Shown here: piece by piece, positions 55,736 through 64,000 of the stretch
Numbering within the stretch: position 1 is the stretch's first letter
Layout: each line of letters starts with the position of its first letter
Source of the DNA: Microvirga mediterraneensis
GTDB taxonomy: Bacteria > Pseudomonadota > Alphaproteobacteria > Rhizobiales > Beijerinckiaceae
Direction: 5' to 3'
NCBI RefSeq assembly: GCF_013520865.1
Contig: NZ_JACDXJ010000001.1
Coordinates: 930,001 to 994,000, forward strand
Length of the DNA: 64,000 nt
Program-made: the position numbers and the translations under genes
The notes under the pieces: generated by a model
What the model saw: only the letters and a program-made list of their open reading frames with translations
The model's database searches: none
Told to the model about the DNA's origin: nothing

Positions 55736-58700
55736 TCGGATCCCTCACCGCCGCCCGCGCTTGCCAGCGACCATTCCTTCACGCGCGCCAGATGGTCGTA
55801 TTCGGAGAATTTGCGCGCATATTTCGGGAAGGGCCGCGAGACGTAAGCCGCTTCGCCCTTGGCGTAGCGCACGATCATGCCCTCGAACCGGCGGCGGTGC
55901 TCCTCGACGATCTCCGGCACGGAGCGTTCCTCGTCGCGTCCGGGCTTTATCTCGCGCGGCTTGATCGGCTCGCGCCCGCCGGTGGTGTGGATGTAGATCA
56001 GATCGGGCGTGTCCTTCGCCATCGGCAGCCCCTTGAAGGCGCCCTTCATCAGCATCATGGCTTCGAGAGTCAGCTGCGGCGAGAAGCCGGCATAGACCTC
56101 GCGCACGCCGGGAGGCTGGCCCGTCTTGAAATCGATGATGGCGAAGCGGCCGTCGCGGCGATGCTCGATGCGATCGGCGCGGGCACGCAAATTGAAGATC
56201 GTGCCGTCCGGCAGCGGGATCGACAGGCGGCCGGAGCGCTCCGCATGGACCTCGACGAGGTCGGGGCGGCGGGCCTGCTCCCACACGACGAATTCGGTGG
56301 CGAGCCTGGTGAAGCGCGGCCACCATTCCGCATAGAGCTCGGGATAGGCCTCGGCAATGTCCGCGAAGGCGTCGGCGCCGAGCGCCAGCAGGATCTCCTG
56401 CGCATGGGCCGGCAGGGCCTTCGGGTGTTGCTCGGCGAAGGTGCCCAGCACGTCGTGGATGATCGTGCCACGCTCGGCCGCGCTCGGCGTCACGGCGATC
56501 GCATCGAGCGCATCGAGCTTGAGGATGTGGCGCGCGAAGATCGAATAGGGATCGCGCACCAGCGTCTCGATTTCCGTGACGCTCAGGGAGCGCGGGAACA
56601 GGGCCGGATCGGGCTTCGGCCGCGGTCGCGGCAGCGGCGGCGCGGGCTCCGGCGTGTCGAGCGTGCGCGCGAGCCGGCGGTAATATTCGCCCGCCTTCGT
56701 CATGCGCTCCCATACGTCCTTGCCGGTGAAGGCCTTCAGGCGCTGGAGGAAGCGCGAGGGCACCATGGGCGAGCCGTCGCGCTTGTGCGCGCGGGTGATC
56801 ACCACGTCGTGCGTGCCGAGCGCCTGCACGAAATCGTGCGCCGTCTGGCCGATGCGCCGTTCCGGCGGCATCAGGCCGACGCGCGTGCGCATGGGCCGGT
56901 TGAGGAAGGCGTCCGTCACCGTGCGCGGCGGCCAGGAGCCCTCGTCCAATCCGCCGAGCACCACGCGGTCGACGGAGAGAAGCCGCGCTTCGAGAAGGCC
57001 GAGGATCTTCAGGCGCCGGTGCGTGGCGCGGGGCGAAGGGCTCAAGGAGCGCTGCTTGGCAAGCGCCGTAAAAAAGGTCGGATAGTCGACGAAACGGCCC
57101 ACGAGGGGATGGCCTTCCTCCGCGCGGATGTCGGAATGTTCGAGATCGTCGAACAAAGCCGCGAGCGCTTCCTTCGAGGAATCGTCGTCTTGCTCCGCCG
57201 GTTCGTCGTCGGGGCCGGTCCAGAGCAGCTCGACGGCGCGGCGGTGATGCTCCACGAGAGACATGAGGTCGAGCCGGCTCTCGCCGTGCACGGACGGCGT
57301 GAAGGTCTCGAAGGCGACGCCGAGGCGCTGGAGCAGGGCGTCGGCGAGGTCCCAATCGGTTTCCGTCAGGCGCTTGCGCGGGCGCGGTGTGCGATGATCG
57401 TTCCCGGCGCGGCGGCTGGCGAGCGCGGCGCGCATGCCTTCGATGCCGAGCGCGGGAGCGGGCCCGCGCAGCACGCCGATTTCGAGCACGCTCGCCGCAT
57501 GCTCGACCGTCTCACGCGGCAGGCCGAGGCGCACCATCGGGGGGGCGAGCAGCGCCAGCAGGCGCACGGGCCGCAGATCGTCGGCCGCTGCTTCCGCGGC
57601 GATGCGCGCGAGACGTCCGGCGGGCGTATCGGAGAGCGGAACGCCGGCGGAATCCTCGACGCTCAGGCCCCAGCGGGCGAGCTCCGCCGTCACGCGGGTG
57701 GCGAGCGCGCGATCCGGCGTGACGAGGGCCGCGGTCTTGTGCGGATGCGCCATGGTTTCGCGCAGCGCGATGGCGATGGAAAGCGCCTCTTCGCGCTCGT
57801 CCGCCGCCTCGATGATGGAAAGCCCCTCGCAGCCGCGCGCGCTCAAGGCCACGCGATCCTCGGGGGCGATCAGCGACCAGCGGTCCGTGGTGTCGGCGGG
57901 CCGCAGGATCTCGGAGAGCAGGTGGTTGCGGGCCTGCGCGGCTTCGGGCACCGCGCCGAGAATTGTGACGGCGGAGCGGGGGATGCGCAGATGCCTGTCC
58001 AGGAGGCGGCGGAGCGACGCCTGCGGGTGCCCGTGCACGGGATCGGTCTCGTCGTCGCCGAAGCCCCCGATGGTGGACCAGCTCTCCTCGTCGAGAGCCG
58101 TGTCGAGCCCCGGCAGCACGACGGCGCCCCTGGGCAGGCGCGCGATGACGCCCATGAGGTTCGCGGTCGCCGGTACCGAGCCGGTCGAGCCCGCGACGAT
58201 GATCGGATGGCCGGGCCGCTCGCGGGTGAGGCGCCGCGCCTCCGCGTCGAGCAGCGCGTTGCGCCGCTGCGCCGGATCGCTCGCCTGGCGCTCGGCCAGG
58301 ATCCTGGGCCAGTTCTCGCTCGCGATCTGCACGAAATGGCGCGTGATCTCGAAATAGGTCGAGTAGTCGGAATCCACCGCCAGTTCCAGGGCATGCCAGT
58401 CGATGCCTTCCGTCGTGAAGGCGTCCATCAGGGTTTCGAGATCGCCCGCGAGGTTCACCGCGTCGGCCGGCGAGGCCGGCACCATGAAGGGCACTTCGGG
58501 GCCGAGCTGCAGCAGCGCGCGGTCCACCTCCGCCGACCAGCGCTGCACGAGCCGCGTGAGGATGAGGCGGCGCTCCAGGGGCGGGATCGGGGGCTTGAGG
58601 CTCGCGGCTTCCTGGAGCGGCGTGCCTTCGAGGCCCGTCAGCTCGAACTCGGCTTCGTCGGTTTCGCCCAAGGGGACGATCCGGGGCAGAAGCTGCGCCC

Positions 58701-58908
58701 GGCCTGCGCCGCGCTCGGCGAGCAGCGCGATCAGCGCCCGGGTGGCGCGCCGGTTGGGAACATAGATCGTGATGTCGGACAGGGCCGCCGGATCATCCGG
58801 CAGGGGGCCGACGAGATGGCCGTCGAACAGCGCGTCCACGAGGGCCGGCAGGAAGGCGCAACCCGGAGGAATCGAGAAGACGCGCGGCGAAGTCCGTGAG
58901 TCATGCAT
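55732..58908 (-). CDS. addB: Double-strand break repair protein AddB
   Basis: It is the partner subunit of AddA, with an inactivated helicase core and a C-terminal nuclease. The opening RVFSIPPGCAFLPALVDALFDG and the block YVPNRRATRALIALL are typical of the alphaproteobacterial type. The nuclease motif is RFAIIDFKTGQPPG, preceded by GTIIHDVLGTF. The C-terminal region has no cysteines, so the iron-sulfur cluster of Firmicutes AddB is absent. An in-frame ATG at 58947 would extend the protein by 13 residues, but these are encoded by a palindromic repeat, so 58908 is preferred; both lack a good Shine-Dalgarno sequence. Confidence 0.93.
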   Translation of the reverse strand: MHDSRTSPRVFSIPPGCAFLPALVDALFDGHLVGPLPDDPAALSDITIYVPNRRATRALIALLAERGAGRAQLLPRIVPLGETDEAEFELTGLEGTPLQEAASLKPPIPPLERRLILTRLVQRWSAEVDRALLQLGPEVPFMVPASPADAVNLAGDLETLMDAFTTEGIDWHALELAVDSDYSTYFEITRHFVQIASENWPRILAERQASDPAQRRNALLDAEARRLTRERPGHPIIVAGSTGSVPATANLMGVIARLPRGAVVLPGLDTALDEESWSTIGGFGDDETDPVHGHPQASLRRLLDRHLRIPRSAVTILGAVPEAAQARNHLLSEILRPADTTDRWSLIAPEDRVALSARGCEGLSIIEAADEREEALSIAIALRETMAHPHKTAALVTPDRALATRVTAELARWGLSVEDSAGVPLSDTPAGRLARIAAEAAADDLRPVRLLALLAPPMVRLGLPRETVEHAASVLEIGVLRGPAPALGIEGMRAALASRRAGNDHRTPRPRKRLTETDWDLADALLQRLGVAFETFTPSVHGESRLDLMSLVEHHRRAVELLWTGPDDEPAEQDDDSSKEALAALFDDLEHSDIRAEEGHPLVGRFVDYPTFFTALAKQRSLSPSPRATHRRLKILGLLEARLLSVDRVVLGGLDEGSWPPRTVTDAFLNRPMRTRVGLMPPERRIGQTAHDFVQALGTHDVVITRAHKRDGSPMVPSRFLQRLKAFTGKDVWERMTKAGEYYRRLARTLDTPEPAPPLPRPRPKPDPALFPRSLSVTEIETLVRDPYSIFARHILKLDALDAIAVTPSAAERGTIIHDVLGTFAEQHPKALPAHAQEILLALGADAFADIAEAYPELYAEWWPRFTRLATEFVVWEQARRPDLVEVHAERSGRLSIPLPDGTIFNLRARADRIEHRRDGRFAIIDFKTGQPPGVREVYAGFSPQLTLEAMMLMKGAFKGLPMAKDTPDLIYIHTTGGREPIKPREIKPGRDEERSVPEIVEEHRRRFEGMIVRYAKGEAAYVSRPFPKYARKFSEYDHLARVKEWSLASAGGGEGSE

Positions 58909-58949
58909 GACCGGGTCGGAAAACCGGTTCCCATTGTTCCGGGTCATGC
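58905..58949. repeat. Rhizobial GGAACCGGTTTTCC palindromic repeat at the addB start
   Basis: GCATGACC and GGTCATGC bound a 45-bp element with CCGGTTTTCC inside, resembling the common Rhizobiales intergenic palindrome of which a partial copy is at 12025. The addB initiation codon lies within its left arm, and it fills most of the gap between murU and addB. Confidence 0.7.
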
Positions 58950-58965
58950 TGGGCACTCGAAAACC

Positions 58966-59700
58966 TCATCGCTTGCCGGCGGCGAGGCATCGTTCGGCCT
59001 CGGTAATCGCCTGAGGCTCCCCAACATGCAGCCATTGCCCCTCCATGGGCAACCCGTAGAGGCGCTCCTTCGCGATGGCGCGGTCGTAGAAGGCGTTGGC
59101 CGAGAACGCTCCGTCGGGCGTTCCATGAACGAGTTCCGGCTTCACGATGGCGACGCCCGCGTAGGCGAAAGGGGCGCTCGCGTCCGTTCCACGGCGGCGG
59201 AGGCGGCCGCTGTCGTCCATGTGGAAATCGCCCCGGCCTTCGAAGCCGATGCTTGTGGATAACGGCGCCACGAGCATCAGGATGTCCATGCGCTCCGGGT
59301 CCCAGGCCGCCACGAGACGCTTCAGATTCGGCTCTTCTCCTTCGATCCAGAGCGAATCGGAGTTGAACGTGATGAAGGGTTCGCTGCCGAGAAGCGGGAG
59401 CGCCTTCTTCACGCCGCCGCCGGTTTCAAGGAGTTCGCCGCGCTCGTCCGATATGACGATGCGCGGGCGTTCACGCGTGCGCAAATGCGCTTCGAGCATG
59501 TCGGCGAAGTGGTGCACGTTCACCACCACCGTGTCGATGCCCGCCTCGTGCAGCCGGTCGAGGGCGAAGTCGACGAGGCTTTGTCCCGCCACCTTCACGA
59601 GGGGCTTCGGCATGGTGGCCGTGATCGGCAGCATGCGCTTGCCTAAGCCTGCGGCGAGGACGATGGCTTTGCGCGGCGCGCGCGGTGAGGTCTGGGACAA
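58966..59700 (-). CDS. murU: Nucleotidyltransferase, probable MurNAc-1-phosphate uridylyltransferase
   Basis: This 244-residue sugar-phosphate nucleotidyltransferase has IVLAAGLGKRMLPITATMPKPLVKV (GxGxR...PKP), the FNSDSLWI metal site and a typical GEPQAI end. Because it directly follows the AmgK-type kinase gene (9-nt gap), it most likely makes UDP-MurNAc from MurNAc-1-phosphate in the peptidoglycan-recycling shortcut. A mannose- or glucose-1-phosphate transferase is the alternative, but the context favours MurU. Confidence 0.85.
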   Translation of the reverse strand: MSQTSPRAPRKAIVLAAGLGKRMLPITATMPKPLVKVAGQSLVDFALDRLHEAGIDTVVVNVHHFADMLEAHLRTRERPRIVISDERGELLETGGGVKKALPLLGSEPFITFNSDSLWIEGEEPNLKRLVAAWDPERMDILMLVAPLSTSIGFEGRGDFHMDDSGRLRRRGTDASAPFAYAGVAIVKPELVHGTPDGAFSANAFYDRAIAKERLYGLPMEGQWLHVGEPQAITEAERCLAAGKR

Positions 59701-59709
59701 GGAGCTGGC

Positions 59710-61296
59710 TCAGGATTCGGGAGGGAGTTCATCCGCCTGCGGGATCAGCCTCGGCAGATAGTTTTCATACCAGACCTTGAGCTTGCCCAGGGCCGGATGG
59801 GCGAGGTTGCGGATGAGATAGGCTTCGATCCGCGGCAGATGCTTGAGGTAGTGGGGCTTGCCGTCGCGCCGGTCGAGGCGCGCGAAGATGCCGAGGATCT
59901 TGGTGGCGCGCTGGCCCGCCATGATCGCATAGGCGCGGGCGAAGGCCGACACGTCGAAAGCAGGATCGTGGGCCTTCCGGTCGCGGGCATAGAGGCCGAT
60001 GAGCTTCAGTTCGAGCTCGGGCGGCACGGTCACGCGTGCATCCTGGAGGAGCGACGCGACATCGTAGGCGGGCGAGCCGAGCACCGCGTCCTGGAAGTCG
60101 ATCATACCGACCCGCTGCAGGCCCTCGCGACGGGGGAGCCAGATCAGGTTGGGCGAGTGGTAGTCGCGCAGGGTCCAGGTGGCCGGGGCGGCTAGGACCT
60201 CGCCCAGGGTCTCGGTCCAGAGATTGACGAACTCCGCCCGCGCGGACCCGGAGAGCTGCGTGCCGATGATGTGGGGCACGTACCAGTCGAGCAGAAGCTC
60301 CACCTCGATGAGGAGCGCTTCGAGGTCGTAGGGCGGAATCGCGTGGTCGATGCCGTCCGCCACGGGGAGCACCTGCGGCAGGGTCTGGCCGTGGAGCTGC
60401 GCCAGAACCCTGGTCGCCTCCGCGTAGCGCTCCGGGACCGGCCCCCTGGCGTCGGTGAAGGGCTCGGAGCCGAGATCCTCGATGAGAAGAAGACCCGCAT
60501 CGAGGTCCTCGCCGTAGATATAGGGCGCGCTGAAGCCGAGGGCGCGCAGGCCCTTGTCCATGGCCACGAAGGCATGCACCGTCTCGGCGAGCTTCGCGAT
60601 GGTCGTGTAGGGTTTGCCGCGCCGCACGGCGGGTCCGACCGGACGCGGGGGCGAGATCATCAGGAGCGCGGTCGAGCCGTCGGGCTTCACCAGGCGCTCG
60701 TAGGAGCGGATCACGGAAGCGTCGCTCGGCATGGGCTGGCGCTTCGCATCGCCCCAGCCGCAGCGCTCGACGAGGGTGCGATAGGCCTTCATGCGCTGGA
60801 GCCGGGACGCGAAGGCGCCGGTTCCGGTGAGCATGGCGAGGCGGCCGCGGCCCTGGCTGCCGGGCGCGAAATCGAGGCGGATGTCGAGATGCTCGGGGTT
60901 GAGCGCGCCGTCGGCCCGTTCCGGCCACTCGACGAGCGAGACGGCGTTCTCCGTCATCTCGTCCCAGCCCAGCTCCGCGAGTTCGTAGCCGCCGGAGAGG
61001 CGGTAGAAATCCGCATGGACGATGGGGGACTTCTGCCCGTCATAGACCTGCATCAGGGTGAAGGTGGGGCTCGGAACCTCGAGTTCCGGATCGCCCGCGA
61101 GGGTCCGTACCAGAGCGCGGGCGAGCGTCGTCTTGCCGGCGCCGAGGCCGCCCGACAGGGTGACGAGATCGCCGGGCTTCAGTTCTTCGGCCAGGATCCT
61201 CGCGAAGCGCTCCGTCGACTGGTGGTCGGGAAGCGTCACGATCCATGCGGCTTGCAAAAGGTCCTGCTCGGGCATGAGGGCCAGTCCATTCACCAT
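59710..61296 (-). CDS. tsaE: TsaE-AmgK fusion: tRNA t6A ATPase joined to a MurNAc/GlcNAc anomeric kinase
   Basis: It is a 528-residue two-domain protein. Residues 1-155 are TsaE, the ATPase of the tRNA threonylcarbamoyladenosine complex (Walker A LSGGLGAGKTTLARAL at 49-57; SPTFTLMQVY, HADFYRL). Residues about 175-510 are an aminoglycoside-phosphotransferase-fold kinase of the AmgK type, with catalytic Asp and Asn in LRDYHSPNL and the metal Asp in IDFQDAVLGSPAYDVASLL. The first residue of the Brenner motif is Leu where His is usual. AGGA lies before the ATG, 8 nt after the divL stop. The murU neighbour supports the AmgK role. Confidence 0.9.
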   Translation of the reverse strand: MVNGLALMPEQDLLQAAWIVTLPDHQSTERFARILAEELKPGDLVTLSGGLGAGKTTLARALVRTLAGDPELEVPSPTFTLMQVYDGQKSPIVHADFYRLSGGYELAELGWDEMTENAVSLVEWPERADGALNPEHLDIRLDFAPGSQGRGRLAMLTGTGAFASRLQRMKAYRTLVERCGWGDAKRQPMPSDASVIRSYERLVKPDGSTALLMISPPRPVGPAVRRGKPYTTIAKLAETVHAFVAMDKGLRALGFSAPYIYGEDLDAGLLLIEDLGSEPFTDARGPVPERYAEATRVLAQLHGQTLPQVLPVADGIDHAIPPYDLEALLIEVELLLDWYVPHIIGTQLSGSARAEFVNLWTETLGEVLAAPATWTLRDYHSPNLIWLPRREGLQRVGMIDFQDAVLGSPAYDVASLLQDARVTVPPELELKLIGLYARDRKAHDPAFDVSAFARAYAIMAGQRATKILGIFARLDRRDGKPHYLKHLPRIEAYLIRNLAHPALGKLKVWYENYLPRLIPQADELPPES

Positions 61297-61304
61297 CGCT
61301 GTTC

Positions 61305-63875
61305 CTACTCGGCTGCGATTGGAGTTAGCGCGGATTGCGCGGATCGGCCATCGGACGGCGTCTCGTGCCGGTCATTGGGGAAGATGCACGTGACCGTGGT
61401 GCCGAGGCCGGGCGTGGACGACACCTCGATGCGTCCGCCATGCAGCTCCACGAAGGAACGCACGATGGAGAGCCCCAGGCCCACGCCGCGATGGCGCGTT
61501 CCCAGCGTGTGGCTTTCGAACCGCTCGAAGATGCGCGCCTTGATCTCGGCCGGAATGCCGCGTCCCTGGTCCTTCACGTCGAAGATCACCTCGCCGCCGC
61601 GCTTGCGCGCCGACACCTGGATGGTCTGGCCGGGCGACGAGAAGCCGACCGCGTTGGAGAGCAGGTTGAACAGGATCTGGCGAACGCGCTTGCCGTCGGC
61701 CACGAAGGTGCCGATGTCGTCCGGCGTGTCGATGACCAGGTTGAGGGAGGATTCGGCCAGCCGGTCCTCGAGGCCGCGCATGGCGGCCTCGATGGTGGAG
61801 CGGATGTCGACGATCTCCGGGGTCAGCTCTAGGGAGCCGGTATCGATGGAGGCGAGATCGAGAATGTCGTTGAGGATCGCGAGCAGCGATGCCGAGGACC
61901 GCATGATGTGGTCGGCGTAGTCGCGCTGGCGCGGGTTGAGGGCGCCCACCGTCTCGTCGCCGAGCAATTGCGTGAAGCCGATGATGTTGGTGAGCGGCGA
62001 GCGCAGCTCGTAGGACACGTGGTGCACGAACTCGTCGCGCAGCCGCGAGGCGCGTTCCAGCGCCTCGTTGCGCTCGGTGAGCGCGCGCTCCACGTTTACG
62101 CTCGCGGTCACGTCCGTGAAGCTCAGGAGCGTCGCGCCGTCCGGCAGCGGCTGCGCCGCGCAGTCGAGCGCCGTGCCGTCGAGGCGTTCAATGCGGCAGG
62201 TGAGGCCCATGCGCATGTCGGCGAGGCCCGCCACCGCGCCGCGGATGTCGATCCACGGCTCGTCCTGCGGCGCCAGCAGGCGGGCGGCCCGGATGATCGT
62301 GTCGATATGCGGGTTCTCCGCCGTCATCTCGGGCGACAGGTTCCACATGTCGGCGAAGGCGCGGTTGTGCAGCTTGAGGCGCCCGTCGGAGCCGAACACG
62401 GCCACGCCTTCCTTGAGCGTATCCAGGGTCTCGGACTGGACGCGGGTCAGCGAATGGACCTGAGAGGCCAGCTCGAAGCGCTCGCTCACATCGTCGAACA
62501 GGTACGTGACGCCGCCCTGCGGATTGGGGTTGATGACCACGCGCAGGGTGCGCCGGTCGGGCAGGTGCCACCAGGTCTCCTGCTGCTCGACCGAATGGTA
62601 GCCCTGCAGGAACTCGGTCTTCCAGGCGCGGAAATCCGCCTGCTCGGGAAGCTTGCGGCCTGCGCGCAGCTTGTCGAGCACCTCGCCGTCCGTGGGGCGC
62701 GAGGCCAGGAAGGCGGCGTCCAGGCCCCAGAGCTGCTGATAGGCGGCGTTGCTGAAGATGAGGGTCTGCGACCCGTCGAAGATCGCGACGGCGGTCGGCA
62801 GCTGGTCCAGGGTGCGCACATGGGCATCCATCTGGCGCTGCAGGTCGGTGCGCACCGCTTCGAGCTCGGACACGTCCACGGCGATGCCCGCGCTGCCGCC
62901 GGCGGTCGGACGCTCGATCACGTCGAGCACGGCGCGATGGCCCGCGACGACGGCCGTGACGCGCCCCGAGAAGGTGACGCCCGACAGGCGCTGGCGCCGC
63001 GCCTCGTCCCGGGTGGCCGTGCCGAGGAGCTCGAGGGAGCGGGCGATGGCATCGTCGAGGTCCCTGGCCTCGACGGAGCGCAGATAGGCCTGGTTCGCCC
63101 AGAGCAGCTTGTCGTCCGTATCGCGGATCCAGAGCGGATAGGCCACGTCGTCGAGCAGCATCGTCATGGAGCGCAGGTCGCTGCGCGCAACCGAGAGCTG
63201 GCCCTGGATCTTCATGAGCTCGGCCCGGTCGCCGGTCACGTCGCGCAGGCGCAGGAGCGCCCGCCCGCCGATGGTGCGGCCTTCCACGTCGACGAAGCGG
63301 CTGCCCGCGGTGCAGCGCCCCGTCAGGCGGAACGCCTGGCCGCGCTCTTTCAGCTGTTCGAGGGCGCCCTCGACCGCGGCGGCATCCGCCGGGGCGAGCC
63401 AGGCACCGAAGGCGAGTGCGCGCTGGGCCGAGGCGTTCTCGCCCACGATGGTCGGGTCGCCCTGGAACCGCGGTTCCCCGTCCCGCCCATGCCAACTCAC
63501 GAGGAGCTGGCGCTCGGACCCCATGAGCAGGGTCGCGAGATCGTCCGAGCCGCGCAGGGCGTCGAGCTCGTTGCGCAGGCGCTGCTCCATCCGGGCGGCG
63601 CGCTTGCGCTCGTGCATCAGCAGCAGGGCGGTGGTGGTCGAGACGGCCACGAGACCCATGAAGAGGCCGAAATAGACCGCGTTGTGCAGGTCGAAGCCGT
63701 TCAGGAAGCCGAGGAGGTCCGTGGCCCCGTCCGTGATCGGGCGCAGCAGGTCGTTGGCGAGGGCCGCCTGTGAGGTGCCGGCCAGGAGCATCAGGGACAG
63801 GGGGACGCGGGCCGAACCGGCGAGGGAGCCTGTCCCATCGCTGTTGCCGCTATGACGCTCCCATTGCCCGGCCAT
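61305..63875 (-). CDS. divL: DivL-like pseudo-histidine kinase with tyrosine in the H-box
   Basis: This 856-residue membrane-associated cell-cycle regulator has two hydrophobic N-terminal segments (about 25-41 and 68-87), at least three PAS regions, a dimerisation/H-box region and an intact ATPase domain (NLLSNAVGFSS, KDQGRGIP, GVGLGLSIVRSFVELHGG). The phospho-acceptor histidine is replaced by Tyr622 in HHVSYELRSPLTNIIGF, the hallmark of DivL, which in Caulobacter controls CckA and is modulated by DivK rather than acting as an ordinary kinase. AAGGAAGGG precedes the ATG. It heads the tsaE-amgK-murU-addB-addA operon. Confidence 0.92.
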   Translation of the reverse strand: MAGQWERHSGNSDGTGSLAGSARVPLSLMLLAGTSQAALANDLLRPITDGATDLLGFLNGFDLHNAVYFGLFMGLVAVSTTTALLLMHERKRAARMEQRLRNELDALRGSDDLATLLMGSERQLLVSWHGRDGEPRFQGDPTIVGENASAQRALAFGAWLAPADAAAVEGALEQLKERGQAFRLTGRCTAGSRFVDVEGRTIGGRALLRLRDVTGDRAELMKIQGQLSVARSDLRSMTMLLDDVAYPLWIRDTDDKLLWANQAYLRSVEARDLDDAIARSLELLGTATRDEARRQRLSGVTFSGRVTAVVAGHRAVLDVIERPTAGGSAGIAVDVSELEAVRTDLQRQMDAHVRTLDQLPTAVAIFDGSQTLIFSNAAYQQLWGLDAAFLASRPTDGEVLDKLRAGRKLPEQADFRAWKTEFLQGYHSVEQQETWWHLPDRRTLRVVINPNPQGGVTYLFDDVSERFELASQVHSLTRVQSETLDTLKEGVAVFGSDGRLKLHNRAFADMWNLSPEMTAENPHIDTIIRAARLLAPQDEPWIDIRGAVAGLADMRMGLTCRIERLDGTALDCAAQPLPDGATLLSFTDVTASVNVERALTERNEALERASRLRDEFVHHVSYELRSPLTNIIGFTQLLGDETVGALNPRQRDYADHIMRSSASLLAILNDILDLASIDTGSLELTPEIVDIRSTIEAAMRGLEDRLAESSLNLVIDTPDDIGTFVADGKRVRQILFNLLSNAVGFSSPGQTIQVSARKRGGEVIFDVKDQGRGIPAEIKARIFERFESHTLGTRHRGVGLGLSIVRSFVELHGGRIEVSSTPGLGTTVTCIFPNDRHETPSDGRSAQSALTPIAAE

Positions 63876-64000
63876 GCCGTGCTGCCCTTCCTTGTTGGCG
63901 GCCGAAAAACGAAGGCCAAGTTGGATCGATCCCGGCCGCGCCTTGCGGCGCTGCAGAGGTCAACCGTCTACGCATGAACGGAACTGCCGGCGCAGGTTCG
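63876..64000. other. Upstream region of divL at the window edge
   Basis: The 125 bp upstream of divL contain its Shine-Dalgarno sequence and presumably its promoter. I see no convincing promoter elements or other gene before the window ends. Confidence 0.4.

Noticed and set aside
55792..58899. Plus-strand open frame of 1035 codons
   Set aside because: It is the exact antisense of addB. Its translation is a Arg/Gly/Glu/Ala-rich low-complexity chain without domains, which high GC at third positions creates opposite real genes.
61908..63773. Plus-strand open frame of 621 codons
   Set aside because: It is antisense to divL. Composition is low-complexity, and the minus-strand product has clear PAS and kinase domains.

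Overview
The window is high-GC chromosomal DNA from an alphaproteobacterium of the order Hyphomicrobiales (Rhizobiales). Methylobacteriaceae (for example Microvirga or Methylobacterium) is my best guess, but the family level is only an inference. The evidence is a DivL kinase with tyrosine at the phospho-acceptor site, AddAB in place of RecBCD, a TsaE-AmgK fusion next to MurU, an AccD without its zinc ribbon, the gene order ihfB-lapA-...-trpF-trpB-trpA-accD-folC, and several palindromic intergenic repeats of the kind scattered through rhizobial genomes. I found no tRNA, rRNA, CRISPR array, insertion sequence or phage gene.

Layout. 1-12 kb: the 5' part of typA (minus strand, cut by the window edge) with a long gene-free leader that carries an SOS-like promoter; an orphan HWE histidine kinase; an orphan RTX/cadherin secreted protein; argG; a DsbA-like isomerase; an MHS-family permease; and rpsA with a strong terminator. 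12-23.4 kb: a complete phosphonate C-P lyase locus. It consists of divergent phnF and phnGHIJKL, a hexapeptide acyltransferase, phnCDE, a 2H-type phosphoesterase (DUF1045), phnM and phnN. It probably takes up phosphonates, releases phosphate and feeds ribose bisphosphate to PRPP. The phnF-phnG gap has a good PHO box and a separate inverted repeat suited to PhnF. 23.5-40.6 kb: a divergent LysR gene and then about 15 closely packed plus-strand genes that look like one catabolic operon. They encode a complete Dpp/Opp-type importer, an arylmalonate-decarboxylase/racemase-like enzyme, an aldehyde dehydrogenase, an M19-like protein with altered metal ligands, a complete NitT/TauT-type importer, a phytoene-dehydrogenase-like flavoenzyme, a muconolactone-isomerase-like protein, an MFS exporter and a second LysR. 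gabT and gabD follow. I do not recognise this combination as a described pathway; it is the best candidate for an uncharacterised system.

43.6-51.7 kb: a housekeeping block on the plus strand (sppA, ihfB, lapA-like, an ornithine cyclodeaminase-like gene, trpF, trpB, trpA, accD, folC). In many Rhizobiales sppA-ihfB follows rpsA directly, so the roughly 31.6 kb between rpsA and sppA looks like an accessory insertion. 51.8-64 kb: a minus-strand operon transcribed divL, tsaE-amgK, murU, addB, addA, trxA, which ends in an intrinsic terminator and converges on folC. It combines cell-cycle signalling, tRNA modification, cell-wall recycling, double-strand-break repair and thiol redox.

All calls come from reading protein motifs, gene spacing and DNA symmetry by eye. 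No database search was run, and substrates of transporters and of unassigned enzymes are inferences.
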